A stretch of 64,000 nucleotides of DNA from Metapseudomonas boanensis. GTDB lineage: Bacteria > Pseudomonadota > Gammaproteobacteria > Pseudomonadales > Pseudomonadaceae. The position numbers and the translations under genes were made by a program. Shown in pieces: positions 1-8,845 of the stretch; the stretch's first letter is position 1, and each line of letters opens with the position of its first letter. Location: the NCBI RefSeq assembly GCF_018704125.1, contig NZ_JAGTIS010000003.1, forward strand, positions 310,001 to 374,000. The letters run 5' to 3'. The notes under the pieces are model-generated. The model made no database searches. It was not told the DNA's origin and worked only from the letters and a program-made list of their open reading frames with translations.

Positions 1-2
1 TT

Positions 3-206
3 TCCCACGAGGGGGCGGAATTCGCCTTTGTCCTGTCCGGGCAGATCACCTACACCATCGAAGGCCGCAGCTATCCGCTGGGGGCCGGCGATTCGGTGCA
101 CTTCGACGCCGGCAAACCACATTGCCTGGCCAATGTCGGTGACGAAGTGGCCGAGGTCCTCACCGTCACCACAATGGGCTTGTTCGACGACCGTCCCACC
201 GCCTGA
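3..206 (+). CDS. C-terminal part of a cupin-domain (XRE/cupin type) transcriptional regulator, 5' truncated by window edge
   Basis: The open frame running in from the left edge ends at a TGA and encodes 67 residues that form a Cupin_2 barrel half: a glycine-rich strand (LSGQITYTIEG), then the cupin motif 2 pattern PLGAGDSVHFDAGKPHCLANV. The tail after the barrel is short, as in regulators with an N-terminal HTH followed by a cupin. In P. aeruginosa the dipeptide transporter region carries psdR, a regulator of this architecture, so the gene could be psdR controlling the dpp genes downstream. The HTH is outside the window, so this is inference from position and fold only. Confidence 0.7.
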   Translation, partial: SHEGAEFAFVLSGQITYTIEGRSYPLGAGDSVHFDAGKPHCLANVGDEVAEVLTVTTMGLFDDRPTA

Positions 207-729
207 CTGCCTAGCGACTGGAAGTAAGCGCCACTGAATTTAAGTTGACCTTAATTTCAGCATGACTTAAGTTCGGCCACGGCCGGCGAATGCGAAACCA
301 CCCCGCGCATGCCGCCGTCACCGACCGCCCGGGACCGCCAGAATGTGACCCCGGCATGCGATTGTCAGGCAGCGTGCGCGGCCCACAAGGCCGCCGAAGT
401 GCCGCCCTCAAAACAACAACAACGAGGTTTGCATGCGTCAGAACTACCAAACCCAGAGTGTGCTCTCCAGCAGCCGGATCCCCGGCACCGGCTCCGACGC
501 GCCCTCGCCCCTCGTTCAATACCCGGCGCGACCTGAACGCTAGGCATTCGAACCCGGCAGGCCGCCGCCTGCATCCTCCAACCGGCGCCAGACCGGACGA
601 GGCCTATCTCACCTGCCCAGAACAGCCGCCCGAAGCCGGGAAAACGCCTTCACCCATGCGACCTAAACTGCAGGGAACGGCCGGCCGCGCTGGCCGGCAT
701 GAACAAGAAATGAGGAGTGACTCGCCAAG
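207..729. other. Long gap upstream of dppB; no convincing gene
   Basis: This 523-bp interval separates the cupin regulator from dppB. A full dppA-type binding protein (about 530 residues) is not present. I see a small GC-rich dyad (GCCGGCCGCGCTGGCCGGC, about 679-697) just before the dppB ribosome site and one possible short ORF at 433-543, listed separately. Other open frames here lack ribosome sites and look like chance high-GC frames. Confidence 0.5.
433..543 (+). CDS. Possible 36-residue small protein or leader peptide
   Basis: ATG is preceded by AACGAGG at a suitable distance and followed by a 36-codon frame rich in Ser, Pro and Arg (starts MRQNYQTQSV). It has no recognisable domain, signal peptide or membrane segment. 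A CAACAACAACAAC tract lies just upstream. It could be a leader of the dpp operon, a remnant, or chance. Only the ribosome site supports it. Confidence 0.25.
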   Translation: MRQNYQTQSVLSSSRIPGTGSDAPSPLVQYPARPER

Positions 730-1740
730 ATGCTCAGTTTCATTGCACGCCGACTGGGGTTATTGATCCCCACCTTCTTCGGCGTCACCCTGCTGACCTT
801 CGCCCTGATTCGCCTGATCCCCGGCGACCCGGTCGAAGTGATGATGGGTGAACGTCGGGTCGACCCGGAAATGCACGCCCAGGCCATGGAGCGCCTCGGT
901 CTCAACAAGCCGCTGCCGGAACAGTACCTGGACTATGTCGGCAAGCTGGCCCAAGGCGACCTGGGCGAATCCCTGCGCACCCGCGAAGGCGTCTGGCACG
1001 AGTTCCTCACCCTGTTCCCCGCCACTCTGGAGCTCTCCATCGCGGCCCTGATATTCGCCGGCACGCTGGGCCTGCTGGCCGGGGTGATCGCCGCACTCAA
1101 GCGCGGCTCGTTGTTCGACCACGGAGTGATGGGCATCTCGCTGGCGGGCTACTCCATGCCGATTTTCTGGTGGGGCCTCCTGCTGATCATGTTCTTCTCG
1201 GTGTGGTTGGGCTGGACGCCGGTCTCCGGGCGCATCGACCTGCTTTATGACATCGAGCCGGTCACCGGCTTCATGCTCATCGACACCCTGCTCAGCGAAG
1301 AAGAAGGCGCCTTCGTCGACGCCCTGCGCCACCTGATCCTGCCCGCCATCGTTCTCGGCACCATCCCGCTGGCGGTGATCGCGCGCATGACCCGCTCGGC
1401 CATGCTCGAAGTGTTGCGCGAGGACTATGTGCGCACCGCCCGTGCCAAGGGCCTGTCGCCGGCTCGCGTGGTCTTCGTCCACGGCCTGCGCAATGCGCTG
1501 ATTCCAGTACTCACCGTGTTCGGCCTGCAGGTGGGCACCCTGCTCGCCGGCGCGGTGCTGACCGAAACCATCTTCTCCTGGCCCGGCATCGGCAAATGGC
1601 TGATCGAGGCCATTGGCGCGCGGGACTACCCGGTGGTGCAGAACGGCATCCTGCTGATCGCCTGCCTGGTGATCCTGGTCAACTTCGTCGTGGACGTCCT
1701 CTACGGCTTCGTCAACCCGCGCATCCGCCATCAACGCTGA
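730..1740 (+). CDS. dppB: Dipeptide/oligopeptide ABC transporter permease DppB
   Basis: A 336-residue inner-membrane permease of the BPD_transp_1 family. The N-terminal helix (LIPTFFGVTLLTFALIRLIP) and the conserved PGDPVE segment are typical of DppB/OppB. The EAA loop that docks on the ATPases is visible around EDYVRTARAKGLSPARVVFVHGLRNALIP. Six transmembrane segments are predicted by eye. ATG 730 follows AGGAGTGA. It is the first gene of dppB-dppC-dppD-dppF, with dppC only 11 bp downstream. No binding-protein gene is adjacent, so the partner must be encoded elsewhere or left of the window. The family imports di- or oligopeptides; the exact substrate is inferred from synteny. Confidence 0.93.
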   Translation: MLSFIARRLGLLIPTFFGVTLLTFALIRLIPGDPVEVMMGERRVDPEMHAQAMERLGLNKPLPEQYLDYVGKLAQGDLGESLRTREGVWHEFLTLFPATLELSIAALIFAGTLGLLAGVIAALKRGSLFDHGVMGISLAGYSMPIFWWGLLLIMFFSVWLGWTPVSGRIDLLYDIEPVTGFMLIDTLLSEEEGAFVDALRHLILPAIVLGTIPLAVIARMTRSAMLEVLREDYVRTARAKGLSPARVVFVHGLRNALIPVLTVFGLQVGTLLAGAVLTETIFSWPGIGKWLIEAIGARDYPVVQNGILLIACLVILVNFVVDVLYGFVNPRIRHQR

Positions 1741-1751
1741 GGAGACCTGAC

Positions 1752-2660
1752 GTGACCAATCTGCAGCAGACCCAGGTCGACCCGAGCATCCTTTACCCCT
1801 CGCCACTGAAGGAGTTCTGGAAGGCCTTTTCCCATAACAAGGGCGCCGTCGGCGGCCTCGTGTTCATGATCCTCGTGGTTTTCTGTGCGCTGTTCGCACC
1901 CTGGGTGGCGCCCCATGATCCGAGCGAGCAGTTCCGCGACTTCCTGCTGGCGCCTCCCGCCTGGCTGGAAGGCGGCCAGATCCAGTTCATCCTCGGCACC
2001 GACGAACTGGGTCGCGACCTGCTCTCGCGCCTGATCCACGGCGCGCGCCTGTCGCTGCTGATCGGCCTGAGCTCGGTGGTGATGTCGCTGATCCCCGGCA
2101 TCCTCTTGGGCCTGGTCGCGGGTTTCTTCCCACGCCTGCTGGGGCCCTCGATCATGCGCCTGATGGACATCATGCTGGCCCTGCCCTCGCTGCTGCTGGC
2201 GGTCGCCATCGTCGCGATCCTCGGCCCAGGCCTGATCAACACCGTGATCGCCATCGCAGTCGTCTCCCTGCCCAGCTACGTGCGCCTGACCCGTGCCGCC
2301 GTGATGGGCGAGCAGAACCGCGACTACGTTACCGCCTCGCGCCTGGCCGGCGCCGGCCTGCCGCGCCTGATGTTCGTCACCGTGCTGCCCAACTGCATGG
2401 CGCCGCTGATCGTCCAGGCCACGCTGAGCTTCTCCTCTGCCATCCTCGACGCCGCCGCCCTGGGCTTCCTCGGCCTCGGCGTACAGCCACCGACTCCTGA
2501 GTGGGGCACGATGCTCGCCTCTGCGCGTGACTACATCGAACGCGCCTGGTGGGTGGTGTCGCTGCCCGGCCTGACCATTCTGCTCAGCGTGCTGGCGATC
2601 AACTTGATGGGCGACGGCCTGCGCGACGCGCTGGACCCGAAACTCAAAAACGCGGCGTGA
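1752..2660 (+). CDS. dppC: Dipeptide/oligopeptide ABC transporter permease DppC
   Basis: A 302-residue partner permease. GTG 1752 is chosen because GAGGAGACC sits just upstream and the N-terminus (VTNLQQTQVDPSILYPS) then matches the usual length; the frame stays open upstream into dppB but has no ribosome site there. It has the N-terminal OppC-type region (SHNKGAVGGLVFMILVVFCALFAPWVAPHDP), the ILGTDELGRDLLSRLIHGARLSL block, and an EAA loop (QNRDYVTASRLAGAGLPRLMFVTVLPN). It forms the transmembrane heterodimer with DppB. The gap after it holds a REP palindrome. Confidence 0.93.
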   Translation: MTNLQQTQVDPSILYPSPLKEFWKAFSHNKGAVGGLVFMILVVFCALFAPWVAPHDPSEQFRDFLLAPPAWLEGGQIQFILGTDELGRDLLSRLIHGARLSLLIGLSSVVMSLIPGILLGLVAGFFPRLLGPSIMRLMDIMLALPSLLLAVAIVAILGPGLINTVIAIAVVSLPSYVRLTRAAVMGEQNRDYVTASRLAGAGLPRLMFVTVLPNCMAPLIVQATLSFSSAILDAAALGFLGLGVQPPTPEWGTMLASARDYIERAWWVVSLPGLTILLSVLAINLMGDGLRDALDPKLKNAA

Positions 2661-2700
2661 GGAAGACCGACATGAAAACATCCGCCCCGCGCCGCCCCCC

Positions 2701-2761
2701 TGTGGGAGCGAGCTTGCTCGCGAATGACCGCAAGCGCTTCGCCAGCAAGCTGGCTCCTACG
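2701..2761. repeat. REP palindrome pair (GTGGGAGCGAGC family)
   Basis: Two inverted arms, GGGAGCGAGCTTGCTCGCGAA and TTCGCCAGCAAGCTGGCTCC, lie in the dppC-dppD gap. The same family recurs in many core intergenic gaps of the window. Inside an operon it may attenuate or stabilise the transcript. Confidence 0.9.
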
Positions 2762-2802
2762 GCGCTCCGTTCGGACCTTGCGCATTGCCAGGAGACCGTC
2801 GT

Positions 2803-3777
2803 ATGAGCCTCCTCGACATCAAGAACCTCAGCGTGCGTTTCGGCGACGCCAATGCCGTACCCGTGGTCGACGGCCTCGACCTGTCTGTGGATAAAGGCGA
2901 AGTCCTGGCCATCGTCGGCGAGTCCGGGTCCGGTAAGTCCGTGACCATGATGGCGCTGATGGGCCTGATCGACGCCCCCGGCATCGTCACTGCCGACAGC
3001 CTGCACTTCGACGGCCACGACATGCTCAAGCTCAAGGGCCGGCAGCGTCGGCACATTGTCGGCAAGGACCTGGCCATGGTCTTCCAGGACCCCATGACCG
3101 CCCTCAATCCCAGCTACACCGTGGGTTTCCAGATCGAAGAAGTCCTGCACCAGCACCTCGGCCTGAAAGGCAAGGCTGCGCGCCAACGCGCCCTGGAACT
3201 GCTCGAGCGGGTGGAAATCCCGGGGGCCTCCAGCCGCCTCGACGCCTATCCGCACCAGCTCTCCGGAGGCATGAGCCAGCGCGTGGCCATTGCCATGGCC
3301 ATCGCCGCCGAACCCAAGCTGCTGATCGCCGACGAACCGACCACCGCGCTCGATGTGACCATCCAGGCGCAGATCATGGACCTGCTGCTGGACCTGCAGC
3401 GTGATCAGGGCATGGCCCTGGTGCTGATCACCCACGACCTGGCCGTGGTCGCCGAGACTGCCGACCGCGTCTGCGTGATGTACGCAGGGCAGGCCGTCGA
3501 GATCGGCGAGGTGCCGCGCCTGTTCGACACCCCGACGCACCCCTATACCGAAGCCCTGCTCAAGGCAATTCCCGAGCACAGCCTCGGCGCCCGCCGGCTG
3601 TCCACCCTGCCCGGCATCGTCCCCGGTCGCTACGACCGGCCCCACGGTTGCCTGCTCTCGCCGCGATGCCCCTACGGCCAGGCCAACTGCGTCGCCCAGC
3701 GGCCGACCCTGGACGCCCACGCCCATGGTGCTGTGCGCTGCTTCTACCCCCTGAACCTGATCGAGGTGGCGCGATGA
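2803..3777 (+). CDS. dppD: Dipeptide ABC transporter ATP-binding protein DppD
   Basis: A 324-residue ABC ATPase. ATG 2803 is preceded by CAGGAG; an in-frame TTG at 2785 has no ribosome site. Walker A GESGSGKS (39-46), Q-loop [12 protein letters not shown], signature LSGGMSQR (153-160), Walker B LLIADEPT (173-180) and switch ITHD are all intact. The C-terminus has the oligopeptide-transporter extension with paired cysteines ([14 protein letters not shown]) that binds an iron-sulphur cluster in characterised relatives. It works with DppF as the cytoplasmic motor pair; the stop overlaps the dppF start as ATGA. Confidence 0.94.
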   Translation: MSLLDIKNLSVRFGDANAVPVVDGLDLSVDKGEVLAIVGESGSGKSVTMMALMGLIDAPGIVTADSLHFDGHDMLKLKGRQRRHIVGKDLAMVFQDPMTALNPSYTVGFQIEEVLHQHLGLKGKAARQRALELLERVEIPGASSRLDAYPHQLSGGMSQRVAIAMAIAAEPKLLIADEPTTALDVTIQAQIMDLLLDLQRDQGMALVLITHDLAVVAETADRVCVMYAGQAVEIGEVPRLFDTPTHPYTEALLKAIPEHSLGARRLSTLPGIVPGRYDRPHGCLLSPRCPYGQANCVAQRPTLDAHAHGAVRCFYPLNLIEVAR

Positions 3778-4745
3778 GTGCCGTATTGACCGCCCGCGAA
3801 CTGACCCGCCACTACGAAATCTCCCGTGGCCTGTTCAAACCTACCGCGTTGGTGCGCGCCCTGAATGGCGTGTCCTTCGAACTGGAAGCCGGCAAGACCC
3901 TCGCCGTGGTCGGCGAGTCGGGCTGTGGCAAGTCCACACTGGCCCGCGCCCTGACGCTGATTGAGGAGCCCTCCTCCGGTTCGCTGCAGATTGCCGGGCG
4001 CGAAGTGGCCGGCGCCAGCAAGGAAGACCGCAAGCAACTGCGCCGCGACGTGCAGATGGTGTTCCAGAACCCTTATGCCTCGCTCAACCCGCGGCAGAAG
4101 ATCGGCGACCAGCTCGCTGAGCCGCTGCTGATCAACACCCCGCTGTCGCGCACCGAGCGCCGCGAGCAGGTGCAAGCGATGATGCAGCAGGTGGGCCTGC
4201 GCCCCGAGCATTACCAGCGCTACCCACACATGTTCTCCGGTGGCCAGCGCCAGCGCATCGCCCTGGCCCGCGCCATGATGCTCAACCCCAAGGTGCTAGT
4301 GGCGGACGAGCCGACCTCGGCCCTCGACGTGTCCATCCAGGCCCAGGTGCTGAACTTGTTCATGGACCTGCAGGAGCGCTTCAACACCGGCTATGTGTTC
4401 ATCTCCCACAACCTCGCGGTGGTACGCCACGTCGCCAACGATGTACTGGTGATGTACCTCGGCCGCCCGGTGGAAATGGGCCCCAACGAGCTGATCTACA
4501 GCCGCCCGCTGCACCCCTACACCAAGGCACTGCTGTCGGCGACGCCGACCATCCACCCCGATCCGCTGAAGCCGAAGATCAAGATCGTCGGTGAACTGCC
4601 CAACCCGCTCGACCCGCCATCCGGCTGCGCCTTCCACAAGCGCTGCCCCTACGCGACCGAGCGCTGCAGGGTGGAAGTGCCTGAACTGCGCCTGCTCGAT
4701 GCCCGCCAGGTGGCCTGCCACCATGCGGAGACTATTAACGGCTAG
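3774..4745 (+). CDS. dppF: Dipeptide ABC transporter ATP-binding protein DppF
   Basis: A 323-residue ABC ATPase, translationally coupled to dppD through ATGA at 3774. Walker [10 protein letters not shown] (47-55), signature FSGGQRQR (154-161), Walker B VLVADEPT (174-181) and [10 protein letters not shown] switch are intact. The C-terminal OppF/DppF extension ([15 protein letters not shown]) is present. The open frame extends 126 bp upstream into dppD without a ribosome site, so that extension is rejected. It is the last gene of the operon; a REP-like inverted repeat follows. Confidence 0.94.
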   Translation: MSAVLTARELTRHYEISRGLFKPTALVRALNGVSFELEAGKTLAVVGESGCGKSTLARALTLIEEPSSGSLQIAGREVAGASKEDRKQLRRDVQMVFQNPYASLNPRQKIGDQLAEPLLINTPLSRTERREQVQAMMQQVGLRPEHYQRYPHMFSGGQRQRIALARAMMLNPKVLVADEPTSALDVSIQAQVLNLFMDLQERFNTGYVFISHNLAVVRHVANDVLVMYLGRPVEMGPNELIYSRPLHPYTKALLSATPTIHPDPLKPKIKIVGELPNPLDPPSGCAFHKRCPYATERCRVEVPELRLLDARQVACHHAETING

Positions 4746-4771
4746 CACTGCATCGGGGCGGCCCGCCCTTC

Positions 4772-4865
4772 TGTGGGGGCGAATTCGCCAAGGACCGCAA
4801 AGCGGCCCCCTTTTGCATCGTAGGGCAGGCCGTTGGCCGGCTTCGCGAATGAATTCGCCCCCACA
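4772..4865. repeat. REP variant inverted repeat (GGGGGCGAATTC arms)
   Basis: Arms TGTGGGGGCGAATTCGCC and GAATGAATTCGCCCCCACA face each other between the convergent ends of dppF and the LysE gene. A one-arm copy of this variant recurs at 8565. The hairpin could serve as a bidirectional transcription end, though it has no U-tract. Confidence 0.8.
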
Positions 4866-4884
4866 ATGAAAAGCGCCCCAGCCA

Positions 4885-5502
4885 TCAGATTTCCTGCAAC
4901 AGCGCCAACCGCACCCCGAATCCCACCAGCACTCCGCCGAACAGCCACTGCTGCACCCGCTGCACCAGCGGCCGTCGCCCCAGCCAGCGGCCCAGCCCGG
5001 CGCCCGCCAGGGCATAGCCCGCGTCGAACACCATCCCCACCGCCACCAGCACCATACCCAGCAGGGCAAACTGCAGCCCCAGTGGCCCGGCCTCGGGGCT
5101 GACGAACTGCGGCAGCAGCACCGAACAGAACACCAGCGCCTTGGGATTCAGCAGATTGGTCAACAGGCCCCGACGCAGCGCCGTCCAGTAGGCTCGCGAC
5201 GGCCGTTGCTCGCCCGCCACCACCAGGGCCGATGTCTCCGCCTGGAGCAACCGCAGCCCCAGCCAGAGCAGATAGCCCGCACCGACCAGCCGCACCAGGT
5301 CGAAGGTCCAGGGGGCGGTCTTGAACAGCACCGCCAGGCCAAGCCCTGCCAGCGCCACGTGGCAGCTGCGCGCCAGGGCCAGCCCCAGCGCCGTGGCCAG
5401 CGCCATCGCGCGGCCCTGGCGGGCACCGGTTTGCAACAGAAGGATCATGTCCGGCCCGGGTAGCAGGTAGACCACCGCCAGGGCGATAAGGAAACCGGCC
5501 AT
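4885..5502 (-). CDS. LysE/RhtB-family amino-acid exporter
   Basis: A 205-residue membrane protein with the LysE/RhtB pattern: an N-terminal helix ending in LPGPDMILLLQTGARQGR, the central NLLNPKALVFCSVLLPQF block and six hydrophobic segments. ATG 5502 gives the family's usual length; an upstream in-frame ATG would add about 55 residues that overlap the neighbouring promoter region and is rejected. It is divergent from an AsnC/Lrp regulator, the classic arrangement in which the regulator controls the exporter in response to an amino acid. The substrate cannot be told from sequence. Confidence 0.88.
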   Translation of the reverse strand: MAGFLIALAVVYLLPGPDMILLLQTGARQGRAMALATALGLALARSCHVALAGLGLAVLFKTAPWTFDLVRLVGAGYLLWLGLRLLQAETSALVVAGEQRPSRAYWTALRRGLLTNLLNPKALVFCSVLLPQFVSPEAGPLGLQFALLGMVLVAVGMVFDAGYALAGAGLGRWLGRRPLVQRVQQWLFGGVLVGFGVRLALLQEI

Positions 5503-5634
5503 TCTTGCGCTCCAGAACAGTGTGTGGAGGAAAAATTCTAGGCCCGAAGGCCGAGGCAGGTGCTTGCGTATTCGCTCGATAGCTCCATGATTTCTGGCAT
5601 TTCCTGCCAACAGAAAAAACCAGACAGGCCATCT

Positions 5635-6117
5635 ATGCCAAAAATAAAACTCGACGCCCTGGATCACAGGATTCTCTCCGCGCTGCAGCGCGACGGTCGC
5701 CTGAGCAACGTGCAGCTGGCCGACGAGATCGGCCTCTCCGCCTCACCTTGCCTGCGCCGGGTGCGTCTGCTGGAAGAAGCAGGAGTCATACGCGGCTACC
5801 ACGCCAGCCTCGACCGCGACGAAGTCGGCCTGGGTCTCACCGTATTCGTCGGCATCAAGGTGGAGCGGCATCACCAGGAAGAGGCAGATGCCTTCCGCGA
5901 AGCGGTGACCCGCCTGGAAGAAGTCATCTCCGTGCATCTGGTTTCAGGCGAGTCGGACTTCCTGCTGCAAGTGGTGGTGCCAGACCTGCGGGCTTATGAG
6001 CGTTTCCTCACCGGCACCCTGCTCAAGCTCCCTGGTGTCAGCGACATCCGCAGCAACTTCGCGATCCAGACCGTCAAGGCACCGGGCCCGTTGCCGTTGA
6101 ATCATTTGCCGAAGTAA
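5635..6117 (+). CDS. Lrp/AsnC-family transcriptional regulator
   Basis: A 160-residue regulator: N-terminal winged HTH (LDHRILSALQRDGRLSNVQLADEIGLSASPCLRRVRLLEEAGVI) and C-terminal RAM ligand-binding domain with HLVSGESDFLLQVVVPDL. Start ATG 5635 (MPKIKLDALD) gives the standard family length; an upstream in-frame TTG start is unlikely. It is divergent from the LysE exporter and probably regulates it by binding the shared 130-bp gap. It ends at a strong hairpin. Confidence 0.9.
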   Translation: MPKIKLDALDHRILSALQRDGRLSNVQLADEIGLSASPCLRRVRLLEEAGVIRGYHASLDRDEVGLGLTVFVGIKVERHHQEEADAFREAVTRLEEVISVHLVSGESDFLLQVVVPDLRAYERFLTGTLLKLPGVSDIRSNFAIQTVKAPGPLPLNHLPK

Positions 6118-6133
6118 CCCACTTCATCGACAG

Positions 6134-6158
6134 CCCCCTCTCCCTCCGGGAGAGGGGG
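6134..6158. terminator. Bidirectional hairpin terminator between asnC-type gene and pxpC
   Basis: A perfect 11-bp stem (CCCCCTCTCCC / GGGAGAGGGGG) with a 3-base loop sits in the 43-bp gap between convergent genes. There is no long T-run on either strand, so efficiency is uncertain. Confidence 0.7.
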
Positions 6159-6160
6159 GA

Positions 6161-7081
6161 TCAGCGGCCGAAGAACTGATAGAACTCGCGCAGCTCTGCC
6201 TGGGCATCCTCCAGGCTCATCGGGATGAAGCGCATGACCTGATGCGCCGCGCATTGCGCGAGGCGCCCCAGGTCCAGGGGATGAACCCAGCCGAGGACCG
6301 GGTAGCCGCCCATGGTCTGACGGTCAGCCATCAGCACGATAGGCTGGCCATCCGGCGGCACCTGGATGGCGCCGCTGACCACCCCCTGCGACCACTGCTG
6401 CTGCGGAGCCTCGATCGGCTCGCCCTGCAATCGGGCGCCCATCCGGTCGGACTGTGGGCTGAGCTGCCAGGGCTGTTCGAAAAAAGCTCGCGCCTGCTCG
6501 TCGGCAAAACTCGCTGCGTCGCCACCGATCACCGCCCTGATGAGCTGTGGAGCCTGATAATCGGGTAGCCAGGGCCAAGGCACGCTGGCCCCGCGGATCA
6601 TTCCTCCCGGCCGGCCCAGCAGGCAATCACCTTCGGCCAGCTTGCGCCCTTCCCCGTCCAGCCCGCCCAGCCCCTCGCGCAACTGGCAGGCGACGCTACC
6701 CAGCACCGCCTCGGCCTGGATACCGCCATCGATGGCCAGATAGGCACGTTGGCCGCTGCGGGCAAAGCCGATCCGCAGGTACTGCCCGCTCTGCACATGG
6801 AAGCGCGACCAGTTGCGGCGTGGCTCGTCGTCGACGGTGATTGGCATATCCGCACCCGCCAGCGCCACCCAGGCGTCCTCTTCCACTACCAGTTCGACAC
6901 CGCCCAGGGCGATTTCCAGCACTGCGCTACCCCAAGGGTTGCCCAACAATCTGTTCGCCCAGGCCGCCGCCTGGATATCCATCGGGCCGGCAGGCGACAC
7001 GCCGAGGTGCTGCCAGCCGAACCGGCCACCATCCTGCAGCAGGCTGAGCGGGCCCGGCTTGTTTACCCGCAGGGCGCTCAT
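6161..7081 (-). CDS. pxpC: 5-oxoprolinase subunit PxpC (biotin-dependent carboxyltransferase-like)
   Basis: A 306-residue protein with the allophanate-hydrolase-C2/KipA fold: N-terminal GPLSLLQDGGRFGWQHLGVSPAGPMD, then ANRLLGNP and the C-terminal MADRQTMGGYPVLG motif. PxpABC hydrolyses 5-oxoproline to glutamate at the cost of ATP in the cytoplasm. Its start overlaps the end of pxpB, showing translational coupling; it is the last gene of pxpA-pxpB-pxpC. Confidence 0.92.
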   Translation of the reverse strand: MSALRVNKPGPLSLLQDGGRFGWQHLGVSPAGPMDIQAAAWANRLLGNPWGSAVLEIALGGVELVVEEDAWVALAGADMPITVDDEPRRNWSRFHVQSGQYLRIGFARSGQRAYLAIDGGIQAEAVLGSVACQLREGLGGLDGEGRKLAEGDCLLGRPGGMIRGASVPWPWLPDYQAPQLIRAVIGGDAASFADEQARAFFEQPWQLSPQSDRMGARLQGEPIEAPQQQWSQGVVSGAIQVPPDGQPIVLMADRQTMGGYPVLGWVHPLDLGRLAQCAAHQVMRFIPMSLEDAQAELREFYQFFGR

Positions 7082-7755
7082 GGCTCCCCTCCTTCCGCCA
7101 GGTAAGTCGCCTCGTCAATCGAGACAAAGCGAACCCGATCCCCCAGCGCCAGTGGGCAAGGCGGTTCGCGACGGGCGTCGAACAGTGTCCAGGGGCAGCG
7201 ACCGAGTAGATGCCAGCCACCGGGAGAGGCCTGTGGATAAATGGCCGTCTGTCGTTCGGCGATGGCCAGGCTGCCGGCCGGTACGCGGATACGCGGGCTG
7301 GCGCGGCGCGGCAGGGCCAGACGTGCATCCAGCCCGCCGAGATAAGCGAAGCCTGGTGCGAAACCTATCGCACCGACCTGGTACTCGACGTCCGAATGCA
7401 TCGCGATCACCTGCTCCTCCGAAAGCCGACAGGCCTCAGCGACCCAGGGCAGGTCCTCGCCACCGTACCAGATGGGAATCTCATGCAGACGAGCGGCTGA
7501 CTCCGGCACAGGGGTCGCCAGCCACTCCTCGAGCAAGGGCCCCAGGTGTGCGGCGAGGGCCTGATGGTTGGTGAGCGTCAGGTCGTAGTGCAACAGCAGA
7601 GTGGTCCAACCCGGCACCAGGTCGACCAGCAGATAGTCGAAGCGCTGGCGCAGCGTCTCCGCCAGGGCGGCGATACGCAGCGGCAGGCCGGCATCCGGTT
7701 CATCGGCCAGCACCAGCAACAGCGCCTCGGCGCCGGCAGGTTCGAGACGGATCAT
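7078..7755 (-). CDS. pxpB: 5-oxoprolinase subunit PxpB (KipI family)
   Basis: A 225-residue KipI/allophanate-hydrolase-C1 protein with the family segment PIWYGGEDLPWVAEACRLS and GFAPGFAYLGGL, followed by LALPRRASPRIRVPAGSLAI. ATG 7755 overlaps the pxpA stop as ATGA, which fixes the start; an upstream in-frame start would lie deep in pxpA. It forms a complex with PxpC. Confidence 0.92.
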   Translation of the reverse strand: MIRLEPAGAEALLLVLADEPDAGLPLRIAALAETLRQRFDYLLVDLVPGWTTLLLHYDLTLTNHQALAAHLGPLLEEWLATPVPESAARLHEIPIWYGGEDLPWVAEACRLSEEQVIAMHSDVEYQVGAIGFAPGFAYLGGLDARLALPRRASPRIRVPAGSLAIAERQTAIYPQASPGGWHLLGRCPWTLFDARREPPCPLALGDRVRFVSIDEATYLAEGGEP

Positions 7756-8498
7756 AGAGCGTCCAGTTTGCCCCGCAGCCGGCGCAGCACGGCGAGGGAT
7801 TCGGGATTGTCGCCATGCACGCAAAGGCTATCGGCGGTGAGGCACAGGGGCTTGCCGTCGATATCCGGGAACGGCTCGCCCGTGGCGATGGCCAGTGCCT
7901 GGTCGATAATTCTTTCGGGGTCATGGTGCACCGCTCCGGCCAGGCGCCTCGGGGCAAGCTGGCCATCGGAGAGGTAGGCGCGGTCGGCGAAGGCCTCGAA
8001 CATCAGCGGGACATCCGCGGCATCGGCCAATTGCAGCTCGCGACTGTTGTCGGCCAGCGCCAGGACCATCAGCGGCAGGCCCTTGCGATAGCTCGCGCAG
8101 GCATCGAGCACGGCAGCCAGCAGGGCGTCATCGCGCACCAGGTCGTTGTAGAGCGCGCCATGGGGTTTGACGTAGGCCACCTGGGTGCCAACCGCGCGGC
8201 AGAAGGCTTCCAGCGCGCCGATCTGATAGAGCACCTGGGCGCGAACCTCCTCAGGCATGCAGGCCATATGGCGGCGACCGAACCCGGCCAGGTCCGGGTA
8301 GGCCGGATGCGCCCCGATGCGCACGTCGTGACGGATGGCAAGCTCCACCGTGCGCTGCATGGTCAGGGGGTCGGAGGCGTGGAAACCACAGGCCAGGTTG
8401 GCCTGGTCCACCAGCGGCATGGCGTGCTCGTCGTCGCCCATCTTCCAGGCGCCGAAGCTTTCACCCATGTCGCAGTTCAGCAGGATTCGTCTGTTCAT
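7752..8498 (-). CDS. pxpA: 5-oxoprolinase subunit PxpA (LamB/YcsF family)
   Basis: A 248-residue protein with the LamB/YcsF signature LLNCDMGESFGAW and ANLACGFHASDP near the N-terminus and YVKPHGALYND in the middle. ATG 8498 gives the normal N-terminus (MNRRILLNCD). No good Shine-Dalgarno is visible, and in-frame upstream starts exist. It is first in the pxpABC operon; with PxpB and PxpC it converts 5-oxoproline to glutamate. Confidence 0.92.
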   Translation of the reverse strand: MNRRILLNCDMGESFGAWKMGDDEHAMPLVDQANLACGFHASDPLTMQRTVELAIRHDVRIGAHPAYPDLAGFGRRHMACMPEEVRAQVLYQIGALEAFCRAVGTQVAYVKPHGALYNDLVRDDALLAAVLDACASYRKGLPLMVLALADNSRELQLADAADVPLMFEAFADRAYLSDGQLAPRRLAGAVHHDPERIIDQALAIATGEPFPDIDGKPLCLTADSLCVHGDNPESLAVLRRLRGKLDAL

Positions 8499-8564
8499 GG
8501 AGGGGATTATGGCTAAAAAACCGGGCACCAACGGAGAAAAGCGTGCAGGAGGCGCCCTCATCAT

Positions 8565-8587
8565 GTAGGGGCGAATTCATTCGCGAA
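8565..8587. repeat. Single REP variant arm (GTAGGGGCGAATTC)
   Basis: One arm, GTAGGGGCGAATTCATTCGC, of the variant family also seen at 4772-4865. Confidence 0.7.
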
Positions 8588-8633
8588 AGCGGACCGCAGG
8601 TCTGCCCACACAAGTCCGCACGGTGCTCAATAT

Positions 8634-8672
8634 CCCTCTCCCCCGGCCCCTCTCCCAGAGGGGGAGGGGTGA
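8634..8672. repeat. C/G-rich stem-loop (CCCCTCTCCC...GGGGAGGGGTGA)
   Basis: This imperfect stem-loop resembles the hairpin at 25161-25197 in ending with a GGGGTGA tail. It lies in the 347-bp gap between pxpA and piuB, which also holds two REP features and the piuB terminator. Confidence 0.55.
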
Positions 8673-8678
8673 CTGTTT

Positions 8679-8737
8679 CGTAGGAGCCAGCTTGCTGGCG
8701 AAGGCGGGAATATTCGCGAGCAAGCTCGCTCCTGCAA
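8679..8737. repeat. REP palindrome pair
   Basis: Arms GTAGGAGCCAGCTTGCTGGC and GCGAGCAAGCTCGCTCCTGC face each other across a short spacer. Confidence 0.9.
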
Positions 8738-8770
8738 GGGATGAGCGGGGATGAGGGCAACCTGACTCAG

Positions 8771-8800
8771 GCACAAAAAAAGCCCCGCACTCGGCGGGGC
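8771..8800 (-). terminator. Rho-independent terminator of piuB
   Basis: On the minus strand GCCCCGCCGAGTGCGGGGC forms a stem followed by TTTTTTTG, 45 bp past the piuB stop. Confidence 0.9.
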
Positions 8801-8845
8801 GAACGTTCCCCAGGAGCGGGATCACTCGTTTCGGCGCAACGCCCG

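Noticed and set aside
290-766. 158-codon plus frame running into dppB
   Set aside because: No ribosome site, Pro/Arg-rich shadow composition and overlap with the dppB start.
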